NCBI GenBank assembly: GCA_025457865.1 | Contig: JALOTP010000022.1 | Location: forward strand, 1-46,785 | Origin: Thermoplasmatota archaeon | GTDB taxonomy: Archaea; Thermoplasmatota; Penumbrarchaeia; Penumbrarchaeales; Penumbrarchaeaceae | DNA length: 46,785 bases | Direction of reading: 5' to 3' | In this document: positions 24,774 to 33,900 of the stretch, in pieces | Position numbering within the stretch: the first letter of the stretch is position 1 | Layout of the letters: every line of letters begins with the position of its first letter | Position numbers and translations under genes: made by a program | The notes under the pieces: model-generated | Database searches by the model: none | Told to the model about the DNA's origin: nothing | The model's input: the letters and a program-made list of their open reading frames with translations, nothing else

Positions 24774-25709
24774 CTACTTGAACAACCAGTCCGGTGATAC
24801 CCTGCGTTTCTCCTTGAGACCGATGAACTGTCTGATCATCTTACCGGCAAGGCTTGGGGTTATGAACGATTCGCAATCGGGCGAGACCTCGACAAGGTCG
24901 AACGAGCGAACATTGGCATTGAGCTCACCGAGTATGTGTCGTATCACCGTTGTGGAGAGGCCCCAGGGTTCCGGCGTTCCCGTCCCCGGAGCGAACGAAG
25001 GGTCTATGGCATCCATATCTATGCTGAGGTAAAGAGGTCTGTCCTTCAGGCTGAACGCAGAGTCCCATGCCTCTATCACCTCATGTATACCCTGGTCCTG
25101 GACCTGCCTGGAGGTGACGAAACTGAGCCCTAGCGATCTTGCCTCCTGGACCTCTTCGCGACAGCCTGAGCGGGCGCCTATGACACAGATGGACTTGGAG
25201 CCCCATCGGTCGAAGAGCCTCCTCGTGATGCTGGCATGGGAATGGGGATTGTCCAGGTACTGCCGCCTGAAATCGAGGTGGGCGTCTAGGACGACGATCA
25301 TGCCACCTTTCCGATGGAACATCTCCATGAAGGCGTTCATGGGCCCTTCGGAAACACTATGCTCCCCGCCCATCATGATCGGCAGCTTGCCCTGCTCCAG
25401 TATGAATGAGGCCAGCTTCTTCGAGTCCTCTATCATTGCTGTTTGGCCCTCTAAAGTGTTCTTGAGGGCCAGGTCGCCGATATCGGCCATTTTGGCATCT
25501 TCGAGCTCAACGTCCAGGTCCATGAGGTATGTCTCGAAATTGAAGCTCTCCTTCCTTATGAAGGCAGGGGCTTTAGAGGCACCCCCTTTATGCGATACGG
25601 TGGCATCGAATGGGATGCTGTAGAGAACGTAATCCGCTTCGGAAAAACCGCTGTTGCAGTCGGCGAACCTTGGTTCCGGTTCCCTCAGGTCCAAACCGTT
25701 CTGGGACAT
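24774..25709 (-). CDS. speB: Agmatinase/arginase-family ureohydrolase
   Basis: 311 aa. All Mn2+ ligand motifs are present: GGEHS (His117), DAHLDF (Asp142, His144, Asp146) and SIDMDAIDPSFAPGTGTPEP (Asp231, Asp233). The last motif and length fit agmatinase (agmatine to putrescine plus urea), the archaeal route to polyamines, better than arginase, although substrate cannot be fixed from sequence alone. No signal peptide or membrane helix. The gene starts 12 nt after the stop of eIF5A on the same strand, so the two are almost certainly one transcript. The coupling makes sense: polyamine made here feeds the hypusine-type modification of eIF5A. Confidence 0.9.
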   Translation of the reverse strand: MSQNGLDLREPEPRFADCNSGFSEADYVLYSIPFDATVSHKGGASKAPAFIRKESFNFETYLMDLDVELEDAKMADIGDLALKNTLEGQTAMIEDSKKLASFILEQGKLPIMMGGEHSVSEGPMNAFMEMFHRKGGMIVVLDAHLDFRRQYLDNPHSHASITRRLFDRWGSKSICVIGARSGCREEVQEARSLGLSFVTSRQVQDQGIHEVIEAWDSAFSLKDRPLYLSIDMDAIDPSFAPGTGTPEPWGLSTTVIRHILGELNANVRSFDLVEVSPDCESFITPSLAGKMIRQFIGLKEKRRVSPDWLFK

Positions 25710-25721
25710 GCTCGCTCTCTT

Positions 25722-26108
25722 TCAGGCGCGGGTGATCTGCCTTCTTCCCATTGCGTCCTGGTAGTTGATCTCCTTACCTGGCTCAAGCTTGTCCTTGAAA
25801 TCTTCGGTGATCTCCAGATTGAACATCTCGAAGGTCTCCATGTCCATGAGCTGGACCTCCTTGCCCTGTATGGATACGACCTGGGCGGACCTCTTCTCTA
25901 TCATGGGCACCTTGACCTTGTGTGTGACCGGGCTGATGAGGGACCTCTTGCTACCAGAGAATATGCCCACCGCCACGATCTTGGCCTTGGCCTCGCCATG
26001 CTTACCTGGCTTGGAGGTCGTAAGCTCTATGATCTTGCAGGGCTCCTCCTCTAATACAAGGTACCTGCCCACTTTCAGTTCCCTTATCTCCTGCATGGTC
26101 CAGGACAT
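25722..26108 (-). CDS. Translation factor aIF5A
   Basis: 128 aa, the normal archaeal length. The N-terminal SH3-like domain carries the modification loop TSKPGKHGEAKAK with the target lysine Lys36, converted to deoxyhypusine/hypusine using a polyamine. The C-terminal OB-fold domain spans about residues 70-128. The factor relieves ribosome stalling at polyproline and other difficult sequences, relevant here because several surface proteins have Pro-rich tails. It is the first gene of an eIF5A-agmatinase operon; GTTTATAATATACC (26148-26161) is the likely TATA region. No deoxyhypusine synthase is present in the window. Met5 is an alternative start. Confidence 0.95.
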   Translation of the reverse strand: MSWTMQEIRELKVGRYLVLEEEPCKIIELTTSKPGKHGEAKAKIVAVGIFSGSKRSLISPVTHKVKVPMIEKRSAQVVSIQGKEVQLMDMETFEMFNLEITEDFKDKLEPGKEINYQDAMGRRQITRA

Positions 26109-26147
26109 CTACGGCACGCTCCGGAATACAGAAACCGAAGTTGGAGG

Positions 26148-26161
26148 TATATTATAAACGT
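26148..26161 (-). promoter_or_regulatory. TATA region of the aIF5A-agmatinase operon
   Basis: GTTTATAATATACC on the minus strand, about 45 bp before ATG 26108. It is the only strongly A/T-rich element upstream of the gene. Confidence 0.5.
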
Positions 26162-26211
26162 TTTTGATGGGATGAGCATTGGATCGAAAATCGGATCACG
26201 GACGGGATACG

Positions 26212-26274
26212 TCGAACCGGGCAAACTCCTTTCCATCTTCGAACCGGTCCATGGGTCATGGGCCTTCGAACCGG
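26212..26274. repeat. Three TCGAACCGG motifs at exact 27-bp spacing
   Basis: TCGAACCGG occurs at 26212, 26239 and 26266; the last two are extended to CTTCGAACCGGTC. The spacers are different, so this is not a simple tandem duplication. The block lies in the 358-bp gap between aIF5A and the FG-GAP gene; apart from this and the two promoters I see nothing in that gap. A 72-codon frame over it (26152-26370, minus) repeats 'PVRR' every nine residues, but it lacks a ribosome site and looks like a by-product of the repeat. Confidence 0.6.
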
Positions 26275-26408
26275 TCGCCAGGTCAATGTCGCCCTAAGGT
26301 CTGACATCGATTTCACATCTGGATATCGGCATCCACTCCCTCCTAAAGAATGGTTAAAAAAGCCTACCAATCCCTATTAATAAGGTGTAAACAAACATCA
26401 AATCTCGT

Positions 26409-26417
26409 TATAAACCC
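26409..26417 (+). promoter_or_regulatory. TATA-like element upstream of the FG-GAP protein gene
   Basis: TTATAAACC lies about 55 bp before ATG 26467. The resulting leader would carry the GGAGG ribosome site (26454-26458) that decides the start. Confidence 0.4.
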
Positions 26418-26466
26418 TCCTCCCGACCTCCCCCATGTGAAAGATCGGTAAATGGAGGAATACAGA

Positions 26467-29400
26467 ATGTCAAGGTCGGGACCGTGGTCCATTTGTGCGA
26501 TGATAGCCCTTATCGCCCTAACCTTCCAGATGCTTCCATTGGAAGGGATCGAAGGGGCTGGCCCCATAAGATTGGACGAGAGCGAGTACCGTATGCGGAT
26601 GAACGTGTCATTGGCCCCCATCGCCCTACATGGAGATCAAGAGGGGTCTACATTCGGTTCGAGCATCTCAGGGGATGGCGACGTTAACGGAGATGGTCTG
26701 TGCGACCTGCTGATAGGTTCCCCCTGGAACGATCAGAACGGTTCCTCGAGCGGAAGGGTGGACCTCTTCCTTGGAAGCGGTTTCAGGTCAGAGGGGGAGG
26801 TGCTAAGCTCTCGATCCGATGTAACGTTCCTCGGTTTGTCTGCCATGGACTCGGCGGGGACCTCCGTAGGGATCGTCGGCGATATCAACGGAGATGGGAT
26901 GAACGATATCGTCATCTGCGATAGACATTCCCACCATCCTTCCAGCCGAGGTTCGGCAAAGGTCTTCCTTGGGAGGTCGATATGGCCCCGGAACGTCAGC
27001 CTGGAGAGCTGTGATCTCCTTCTAGCAGGTTGTGGAACATGCCCTTCAGCAGAGCTCGAGGTCTCCAGGTGCGGCGATTTCAACAATGACGGGTTCGACG
27101 ATATCTTCCTCTCGAACACGAATGCAGATCCGGACGGTCAGACGGACGGTGGAAAGGCCTATGTCTATTTTGGTGGAAAGGACGTATGCCATGGGAACAG
27201 GTCCCTGGAGGATGCCGATCTCTCAATAAAAGGCAGTAGCCCATACGATTATCTTGGATCATCCATCAGCGAACTGGGTGACATGAATAGGGACGGTTTC
27301 GATGATATCGTGATAGGAGCGCAGGGCGTGAACTGGGGAGCTCCTGATTCTGGGCGGGCCTATGTCTTCTTCGGCAGGGCCGATGGACCGGGGAAGAATG
27401 TTTCATGCGATACTGCCAACGTCATAATCAACGGGGAGACCTCCTATGCATATGCGGGAGGGGCTGTCTCAGGTGGCGAGGACCTCAATGGAGATGGGGT
27501 CAACGATATCGTGATAGGGGCCCCCTACCACACCGAGAGCTCTGGGCAATACCCTAACGGCAAGGTGTACATCCTCTTCGGAAAGATAGGTCCCTGGCCA
27601 GATAGCATCGACCTCTCGGATGCCGATGCGTCATACCTGGGGGAGATGTCCGGGGACTATCTTGGAGGTCGCCTGGACCTTACGGGGGACATGGACGGGG
27701 ATGGCCTCTCTGAGCTCTTGATAGCATCTCCATATTCCGTGAGCGCTGGTCGTTATCTCGGTCAGGCATACTTGGTAAAGGGAAGGTCCTCGGGATGGGA
27801 GAAAGACCATAATATCACCACTATCTCCTTCGCTTCCTTCATGGGTGAAGAGCCCTATGATTATTGTAGTTCGGCCGTCGCGGGGGTCGGTGACCTGGAC
27901 CTTGACGGTGGATCTGACATGGCGATCAGCTCCCCGTTCAGTGACCATCTGGTCTCCAATGGGGGGGCTGTCTATATTTTCCCGGGAATGGTCGGGTTCC
28001 CCCCAGAGGTCATCACGTCCCTGGACATCTTCAAAGATTATGGGATGGCGGAACCAGGGGAGATAGCCGACAAAGGGGAAGCGGTCTACATTCGGCTCAC
28101 CGGTATCGATAGGAACTCAACCTCCATCAACTCCGCTGTGGTGAACGTCTCTCTGAACCTGAGCAACCCGGTCCCCTTCAAGGTCTCCCTCCGCGAGACG
28201 GGAAGGAGCACGGGGACCTATACTGGTAAGTTCTTGATCCCCACGAGCGCACTTTGGGGTGAGAAATTGACCGTGGTTTCCACTTCGGACCCGGACAAGT
28301 ACGACTGCATCAAGATAGACACACCCGTAAGGATCTTTCCCAGACCGGAGGGTATCTCGCTGAATGAAGGGGACCTTCTAGACCTGTCCTTCTCGAACGT
28401 AGGGTGGTGCGAAATGGGCTCATGGGATTTCGAGTGCGTTTCCGACTGGATCGAATGGAGCGGGGCCGACCATAGGTTGTCAGGGAAGCCGGACAATGCC
28501 CGGATCGGGGACCACATGGTCAGCATAGCACTTACCGATGGGTCTTCGCATAACGATTCCATCACCATCAAGGTCCGTGTCAAGAACGTCCCTCCTGTTA
28601 TCACAACCCAGAACGTAATGGTCGCAGAGGAGGATTCCACCTACATCGTGGACTACTCCTGCGACGAGGATGAAGAGGGACCTATGGTCTGGGGCCTTGC
28701 CTCCAACGCCACCTTCCTTGAGATGATCTCCGATGCGGGCATACTCAGAGGGACACCTACCAATGATGATGTGGGAACCTACTGGGTCCGGGTCTGGGTT
28801 GAGGATGGGAAAGGTGGAAGGACCTTGACCAATTTCAACCTCACGGTTATCAACACCAACGATCCGCCTACGATAATCGCTCAGGATATAACGAAGATCG
28901 ACCAGGGTATCAGGTACAAGAACACTTATGAAGCGGATGACCCAGACATAGGGGACCATTTGACATGGACCCTCGATTCAGAGGCGAAATGGCTCTCTAT
29001 GAACGGTTCCACGCTCTCCGGAACGCCCGGTCCAATGGATATAGGCATGTTCAAGGTGACCCTCTCTGTGACCGACAGGGCAGGTGAGACCGATAAGAGG
29101 ACCTTCGATCTTGAGGTCGTGAACGTGAACGATAGGCCCGTATGGACCAACGTCCCAAGCGATCTATCCATACTCAATGGGAAAGAGCTCAGGTCCGACG
29201 TCAATGCTACAGATGATGATCCCGATGATGAGATAGTTTATACCATTTCGACAACACCTTATACGGACATGACAATCGATAGGACGTCAGGTCTCCTTAC
29301 TTGGTCCGCATCCACTGGTTTCTTCGAAAGACCGCCATATGTCATCACAGTCAAGCTCTCCGCAAGCGATGGCACCATAACCATATCCCATACGTTCAAG

Positions 29401-30384
29401 GTCACTGTCACCCTAAGTCAACCTCCGGTCGCTGCATTGTCATATCCCTCCGATGGGACAAGGCTCCCGTTCAGGGGTTCCTCTCTCAGATGGTCTGCGA
29501 GCGATCCCGATAACGATGAGATGACCTTCGATGTCTATATCGGAGAGAACAAGGCCCTCGTCTCTCTGCTGGATAGGACCACGCTCTTCATCGAGGACCT
29601 TGAGGATACCGAGATGGGAACGGAAGGGCTCACACAAGGTAAGACATACTACTGGACCGTCATACCCTCTGATGGTTCATCCCACGGGTCCTGCTCCAAC
29701 AAGGTCCGTTCGTTCAAATTGAACTCGCCCCCATCCCTGAAGGAGATGGAGGTCGTTCGGACCAAAGCTGGCAAGGAGGTGATGTTCTTCCTCAAGGCGA
29801 TGGACAACGATCCTGAGGACAGGACCAGCTTCAGGTTCTCCATCAAGGAGGGACCAGCAGGGATGACCATTGATGATGTGACAGGTATGGTCAAATGGGT
29901 ACCGACCAAGGACCAGATCATGCTCCATAGGGCTGTGTTCGTCGTCAATGACTCCGTTGAGACCTCGGAGACCGTCCTGACCATAGAGGTCTTGGATGTG
30001 GATGACGGTGAAGGTACCGGTATGGCCTTGATGTTCTGTATTGCTACTGGGGTAGTGATCCTCCTTATCGCCATCATCGTAGGGACAATGGTAGTTATCA
30101 GGAAGATGAGAGAACGGGATGGGGGGAACGATGGCGAGGACGTTCAGGACAAGGCCGCATCTGCCATCGAACAGGCCAATGCCCCACGCACCCTCTGTGC
30201 TGTCTCACTGGATGCCACAGAGGCCCACAGGAACGACCAGAGTTCCAACGCCCCAAGGACCTACGAGGAACTATACGGTGCACCTGCCCCAGAAAAAGAG
30301 GAGGCTTTGACCACCAGGGAGCTCAGGGATTACATCAAAGGTTCCATCGAGGAGCTCGAGAGGATAACTGAACCCGAGGAATGA
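26467..30384 (+). CDS. Integrin-alpha-like FG-GAP propeller surface protein with Ig/cadherin modules
   Basis: 1305 aa from ATG 26467, preferred over ATG 26452 because GGAGG lies 8 nt upstream. After a signal peptide (1-32), residues about 58-508 hold seven FG-GAP repeats, each with a Ca2+-loop such as GDVNGDGLCDLLIGSP, GDINGDGMNDIVICD or GDMNRDGFDDIVIGA; seven blades is the integrin alpha propeller number. A linking domain and several Ig/cadherin-like modules follow, four of them with 'SGTPGPMDIG'- or 'RGTPTNDDVG'-type turns also seen in the NosD-like protein. One membrane helix (about 1183-1208) leads to a charged cytoplasmic tail of about 97 residues containing TYEELYGAPAPEKEE and an amphipathic C-terminal helix. 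Adhesion or matrix binding is likely; the ligand is unknown. Confidence 0.82.
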   Translation: MSRSGPWSICAMIALIALTFQMLPLEGIEGAGPIRLDESEYRMRMNVSLAPIALHGDQEGSTFGSSISGDGDVNGDGLCDLLIGSPWNDQNGSSSGRVDLFLGSGFRSEGEVLSSRSDVTFLGLSAMDSAGTSVGIVGDINGDGMNDIVICDRHSHHPSSRGSAKVFLGRSIWPRNVSLESCDLLLAGCGTCPSAELEVSRCGDFNNDGFDDIFLSNTNADPDGQTDGGKAYVYFGGKDVCHGNRSLEDADLSIKGSSPYDYLGSSISELGDMNRDGFDDIVIGAQGVNWGAPDSGRAYVFFGRADGPGKNVSCDTANVIINGETSYAYAGGAVSGGEDLNGDGVNDIVIGAPYHTESSGQYPNGKVYILFGKIGPWPDSIDLSDADASYLGEMSGDYLGGRLDLTGDMDGDGLSELLIASPYSVSAGRYLGQAYLVKGRSSGWEKDHNITTISFASFMGEEPYDYCSSAVAGVGDLDLDGGSDMAISSPFSDHLVSNGGAVYIFPGMVGFPPEVITSLDIFKDYGMAEPGEIADKGEAVYIRLTGIDRNSTSINSAVVNVSLNLSNPVPFKVSLRETGRSTGTYTGKFLIPTSALWGEKLTVVSTSDPDKYDCIKIDTPVRIFPRPEGISLNEGDLLDLSFSNVGWCEMGSWDFECVSDWIEWSGADHRLSGKPDNARIGDHMVSIALTDGSSHNDSITIKVRVKNVPPVITTQNVMVAEEDSTYIVDYSCDEDEEGPMVWGLASNATFLEMISDAGILRGTPTNDDVGTYWVRVWVEDGKGGRTLTNFNLTVINTNDPPTIIAQDITKIDQGIRYKNTYEADDPDIGDHLTWTLDSEAKWLSMNGSTLSGTPGPMDIGMFKVTLSVTDRAGETDKRTFDLEVVNVNDRPVWTNVPSDLSILNGKELRSDVNATDDDPDDEIVYTISTTPYTDMTIDRTSGLLTWSASTGFFERPPYVITVKLSASDGTITISHTFKVTVTLSQPPVAALSYPSDGTRLPFRGSSLRWSASDPDNDEMTFDVYIGENKALVSLLDRTTLFIEDLEDTEMGTEGLTQGKTYYWTVIPSDGSSHGSCSNKVRSFKLNSPPSLKEMEVVRTKAGKEVMFFLKAMDNDPEDRTSFRFSIKEGPAGMTIDDVTGMVKWVPTKDQIMLHRAVFVVNDSVETSETVLTIEVLDVDDGEGTGMALMFCIATGVVILLIAIIVGTMVVIRKMRERDGGNDGEDVQDKAASAIEQANAPRTLCAVSLDATEAHRNDQSSNAPRTYEELYGAPAPEKEEALTTRELRDYIKGSIEELERITEPEE

Positions 30385-30424
30385 ACCCTCTGGAACCTTG
30401 GACGATGTCACGACCTTATGTACA

Positions 30425-32914
30425 TCATCTTCTTCTTCGGGAGGTGGTCACGGTGAGATCATATTCACTCTCGGACCGTGACCGCTTCTGACCTACCTTT
30501 CCCCGCATCAAGATGAAGATGATGACGGCTATCAGAAGGACAAGGATGATACCAGTCACAAGGATGATGATGATTTCAGTGTTGTCCTTCGAACCGTCAG
30601 GTCCGTCATCGGGACCATCGGTGTCATCAGGGAGCTCCCCGTCATCTATCACGACCTTTAGGTCTTCAAGAGATAATGTCAGTTTGGCACCATCGACCAC
30701 CAACATCATGGTCACTGAATAGTTACCTTCAGTGAGAGGGACCTCACGGGAACAGTTCATTCCCGTTGCCGGGTATCCACCATAATCCGATAGATCGTAT
30801 TCAATGCCGTTCAGAACGACCTTTGCCTCAGTGGGATAGACATCCAACGTGTACTCATAGTTCGCATAGAAGACATAAACGGCCTTTTCCTCCGTTTCCG
30901 AGACATAACCGTATCCGCAATCCCCCATCTCAGGCGAGCTAACGGTCGGGCCGTCAAGGTCCCCCAATTTTGGATATCTGAAAACCTTGTTCCCGTAGGC
31001 GGCCCTGAAGTAATAGGGATGATCGCCCTCATCCAGGTTCATCGTTCCTGAATAGAGCATGCCTTTGCTTGGACTGCCGCTCTGTTCGGACAGTACTACT
31101 TCTTCACCGTCCAGAACAACCACCACTTTTGATGGGGACTCGCCGTTCTTTCCGGTCCATGTTACTTCGAAGGTGAATTCTGTGCTTAGCCCCCCTTCTT
31201 CTGGACCTACCTTCCCACCGCTCAGGTACGGGTCCTCCAACCCGGCAACGTTCGGGCCTAACAGCTCACCGTTCTGAGGGAACCTGAACTGGTCGTTCCC
31301 AAGAGCGGCCTCGAAATGGTAGGAATGGTCAGCTTCTCGGAGCTTCATAGAACTGGAGAATATCGTTCCACTGACCGGGCTGCCCCCGTCCCCGGCAAGT
31401 ACCATCTCGCTCCCATCAAGGATGAGCTTGACAATATCCGGGATCTCACCATTGGGTCCCATCCAGGTCACCTTGAATGTGAAGATGGTGTTGACATCGC
31501 CCTCGGATGGGGAGACCGAACCTTGTTTGAGATAGGGGTCCTCGCGGGCTGTCACGGTGGGTCCGTTCAATTGGCCGCTGCTGGGATTGAGGACACCATC
31601 GATCCTGAAGCTGTATGTGTGCCCATCCGGTTCCAGGTTCGTAGAGTACTGGAACAATATCCCGGTCCTGTTGTCACCGGAGACCTTGGTCATCTCGTAA
31701 TAGTATGAATCTATCCTCACCTCGGCAGATGAGGGCTCGGCCGTATCGATATCGGTCGAAGTGATAGAATAGATGAACACCGTGGATTCGTCCCCTGTAG
31801 AGGGAGCAAGGGAGGGGCTCATGAGGACCGGTGGGTCATCAACAGGACGTACTTCAACGGGGACCTTCAAAGTGACAGGTGCGTTGAGAGCGTCCTGGGC
31901 AGAGACCGTTACGCTCTCGTTGCCGTAATGGTCCTTGGGAGGTTTGACCACCAATCTGTTCTCCTGGTCTATGGAGCTTGTGAGAATACCGCTCTTAATG
32001 ACCTTGAAGGTCAAAGGGTCCCCATCCGGGTCAGAGAACACATAGTCGAGGTCGATGGACCTGTCCGTTGTATCTTCGTTCATGGTGATCTTAGGGTCGC
32101 TCACTATCAATGGACCCTTATTTATCGAACGTTCTGTCAGTTCATAGTGCTTGATCCTGACCTGGACCCCTTGATCGTCATCGACGTAAACGTCCTTCTG
32201 CACCCACCATCCGACCGATTCATTGTAGAAGTAGTCCGTGACCTGGTTCCTTGGCTCGTCGTCCCTGACCCACTCACGGATCCAGTATGTATCGAAGGAA
32301 CCTGCTCCCACATCTTTCTTCACCAGGTTGGCGCATATCCAGTCGAACTCAAGGGCTTCGTTGTCCGACCCGGACTCACTGGTCTCGTCATCCCCATTGA
32401 TCATACGTTCCCAGGTGCTTGTGATAGCGACCGGACCATTGGTGCTCCAGATGGATTTTTCTGGACCATTTTCATATTCCAACGGGAATTCGATCCAGGT
32501 CAGGGAGGGGGCATAGTGAAGATTGGTCGTGTTGGTCACCGTGTTCGTCCCTATGACCATGTCCGTAACATAGGTCTGATCTAGGAATGCGAGGTCGCCC
32601 TTGCGGTAGTACTCGCTCCAAGTTCCGGTCTCGGTGCCAGACCCTGAAAGTGTCCAGAACGTCCCTGAGAGGGACCCATTGAACATGAAGGAGTCGTAGC
32701 CCCTCCACTCAACCTCCGTGACGGTGGCAGTAAGGGTACCCGTCTTTGTGGCGGTGCCATCGATGTTCTGCAGGTCATATGAGAACCTGAGCTCGGACCT
32801 GGGGGCCAATGTGGCCTTGAGGATCTTACCTTCGGCACCATGGTCGGTCGTTGTCACGATGAAGGACATGGACAGGACCATAAGGATGGCCGTTAGGACC
32901 ATCAATCTCCCCAT
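30425..32914 (-). CDS. Anchored surface protein with repeated beta-sandwich modules
   Basis: 829 aa. Signal peptide at 1-28, then a roughly 230-residue N-terminal beta domain (WRGYDSFMFNGSLSG... region) of no recognised family. A cadherin-like domain (near KITMNEDTTDRSIDLDYVFS) follows, then about four copies of a 90-residue module that typically begins 'DPYL..G.V.PeeGd..T.FtF.VtW' and ends 'GP.V'; the same module occurs twice in the haem protein at 8613-10916. An Asp/Pro-rich linker, one membrane helix (about 781-803) and a basic tail ending in four Arg complete it. A TATA-like ATCTTTATAGG (32940-32950) about 30 bp before the ATG supports a nearly leaderless start. It converges with the FG-GAP gene, 40 bp between stops. 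Confidence 0.78.
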   Translation of the reverse strand: MGRLMVLTAILMVLSMSFIVTTTDHGAEGKILKATLAPRSELRFSYDLQNIDGTATKTGTLTATVTEVEWRGYDSFMFNGSLSGTFWTLSGSGTETGTWSEYYRKGDLAFLDQTYVTDMVIGTNTVTNTTNLHYAPSLTWIEFPLEYENGPEKSIWSTNGPVAITSTWERMINGDDETSESGSDNEALEFDWICANLVKKDVGAGSFDTYWIREWVRDDEPRNQVTDYFYNESVGWWVQKDVYVDDDQGVQVRIKHYELTERSINKGPLIVSDPKITMNEDTTDRSIDLDYVFSDPDGDPLTFKVIKSGILTSSIDQENRLVVKPPKDHYGNESVTVSAQDALNAPVTLKVPVEVRPVDDPPVLMSPSLAPSTGDESTVFIYSITSTDIDTAEPSSAEVRIDSYYYEMTKVSGDNRTGILFQYSTNLEPDGHTYSFRIDGVLNPSSGQLNGPTVTAREDPYLKQGSVSPSEGDVNTIFTFKVTWMGPNGEIPDIVKLILDGSEMVLAGDGGSPVSGTIFSSSMKLREADHSYHFEAALGNDQFRFPQNGELLGPNVAGLEDPYLSGGKVGPEEGGLSTEFTFEVTWTGKNGESPSKVVVVLDGEEVVLSEQSGSPSKGMLYSGTMNLDEGDHPYYFRAAYGNKVFRYPKLGDLDGPTVSSPEMGDCGYGYVSETEEKAVYVFYANYEYTLDVYPTEAKVVLNGIEYDLSDYGGYPATGMNCSREVPLTEGNYSVTMMLVVDGAKLTLSLEDLKVVIDDGELPDDTDGPDDGPDGSKDNTEIIIILVTGIILVLLIAVIIFILMRGKVGQKRSRSESEYDLTVTTSRRRR

Positions 32915-33036
32915 GGACAGTAAATGAGCGCGATGGCCCTATAAAGATTTCTAGACTGACATGTCCCTGACATCGTTCATCATCGTTGGATTGGTTTAAA
33001 TATCGGGGTAATCCTGGATAAGAAAGTTTACCGTTC

Positions 33037-33900
33037 TTGGTCGTAGATGCCGACCCCAACACACCTGGTGACGACCTGATAGAGACTTCATTTTCGGGGA
33101 CGGTCTTGGATTCCGAGACGCAACGACCTGTGGCTCAGGCAAGTGTTTACGGGCACGATGATGATTATCGGTTCATGCAAGCCACCCATACTAACGAGGA
33201 TGGCAGGTATTATCTGGAGTTCAAAGATGGCGGTCATTATACGCTCTACGTTGACCATCCGGATTACGAGCCTGCATCCGATGAAGCGACCGTCGAGATC
33301 AACACGGACACGGAGATGGATTTCTCTCTTGTCCCGAAGGTCTATGATACAAGGCTCTTCGGTATCGTCAGCGATGATGGGACCGGGGAACCTCTATCGG
33401 ATGCGTTCATCAGGGTTTGGGAGATCATCACCTATGAGGACGGGGAGTCCTATTCGTTCGTTCAGACCACAACGACCGGTGCGGACGGTAAATATTCTTT
33501 TAACCTCTACGAGGGGACCTTCCAGATAGAGGTGGGCAAAGAGGGATACGACAGGTATTTCTCATTTTACATATCCCTTGAGAGCGGAGAACAGCTGGAA
33601 TTCAATGTCGAACTTGTCCAATGGGCGAGGGGGGTTTTCGGGACCGTCCATGACGAGGACGGGGATCCGTTCCCGGGCGTCACCGTTTCGCTTGAATCGG
33701 ACAACAGGAACTCCAATGAATTCACGACGACGACTGACGAGAACGGAGAGTACGAGATCAGGGTGCCACGGGGCGGCGATTATACATTAAAAGCCTTCAT
33801 GGACGGTTACCGTCCCTACAATGAAGACATAGAGGTCCCCCAGGACAGCATGGTCGAACAGGATATTGAGATGAACATTGCTCCCAGACCCTCTACTTAG
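33037..33900 (+). CDS. Protein of three carboxypeptidase-regulatory-like domains, no signal peptide
   Basis: 287 aa built almost entirely from three CarboxypepD_reg-like beta-sandwich domains (about 18-95, 104-188, 197-282). Each has the 'G.V.D..t..P...A.V' opening and 'T..dGrYyl' or 'T.enGeYei' turn, for example TNEDGRYYLEF and TDENGEYEIRV. Such domains usually sit in secreted or surface proteins. Here a stop lies 16 nt before the first usable codon, TTG 33037, and no ATG or GTG precedes the first domain, so there is no signal peptide. A TATA-like GTTTAAATATCGG (32994-33006) ends about 31 bp before the TTG and fits a near-leaderless start. Either a cytoplasmic protein or the remnant of a longer surface protein. 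Confidence 0.65.
   Translation: MVVDADPNTPGDDLIETSFSGTVLDSETQRPVAQASVYGHDDDYRFMQATHTNEDGRYYLEFKDGGHYTLYVDHPDYEPASDEATVEINTDTEMDFSLVPKVYDTRLFGIVSDDGTGEPLSDAFIRVWEIITYEDGESYSFVQTTTTGADGKYSFNLYEGTFQIEVGKEGYDRYFSFYISLESGEQLEFNVELVQWARGVFGTVHDEDGDPFPGVTVSLESDNRNSNEFTTTTDENGEYEIRVPRGGDYTLKAFMDGYRPYNEDIEVPQDSMVEQDIEMNIAPRPST

Noticed and set aside
26152-26370. Minus-strand frame of 72 codons with a nine-residue 'PVRR' period.
   Set aside because: No ribosome site, its 3' end runs into the aIF5A promoter, and the periodicity is explained by the 27-bp DNA repeat.
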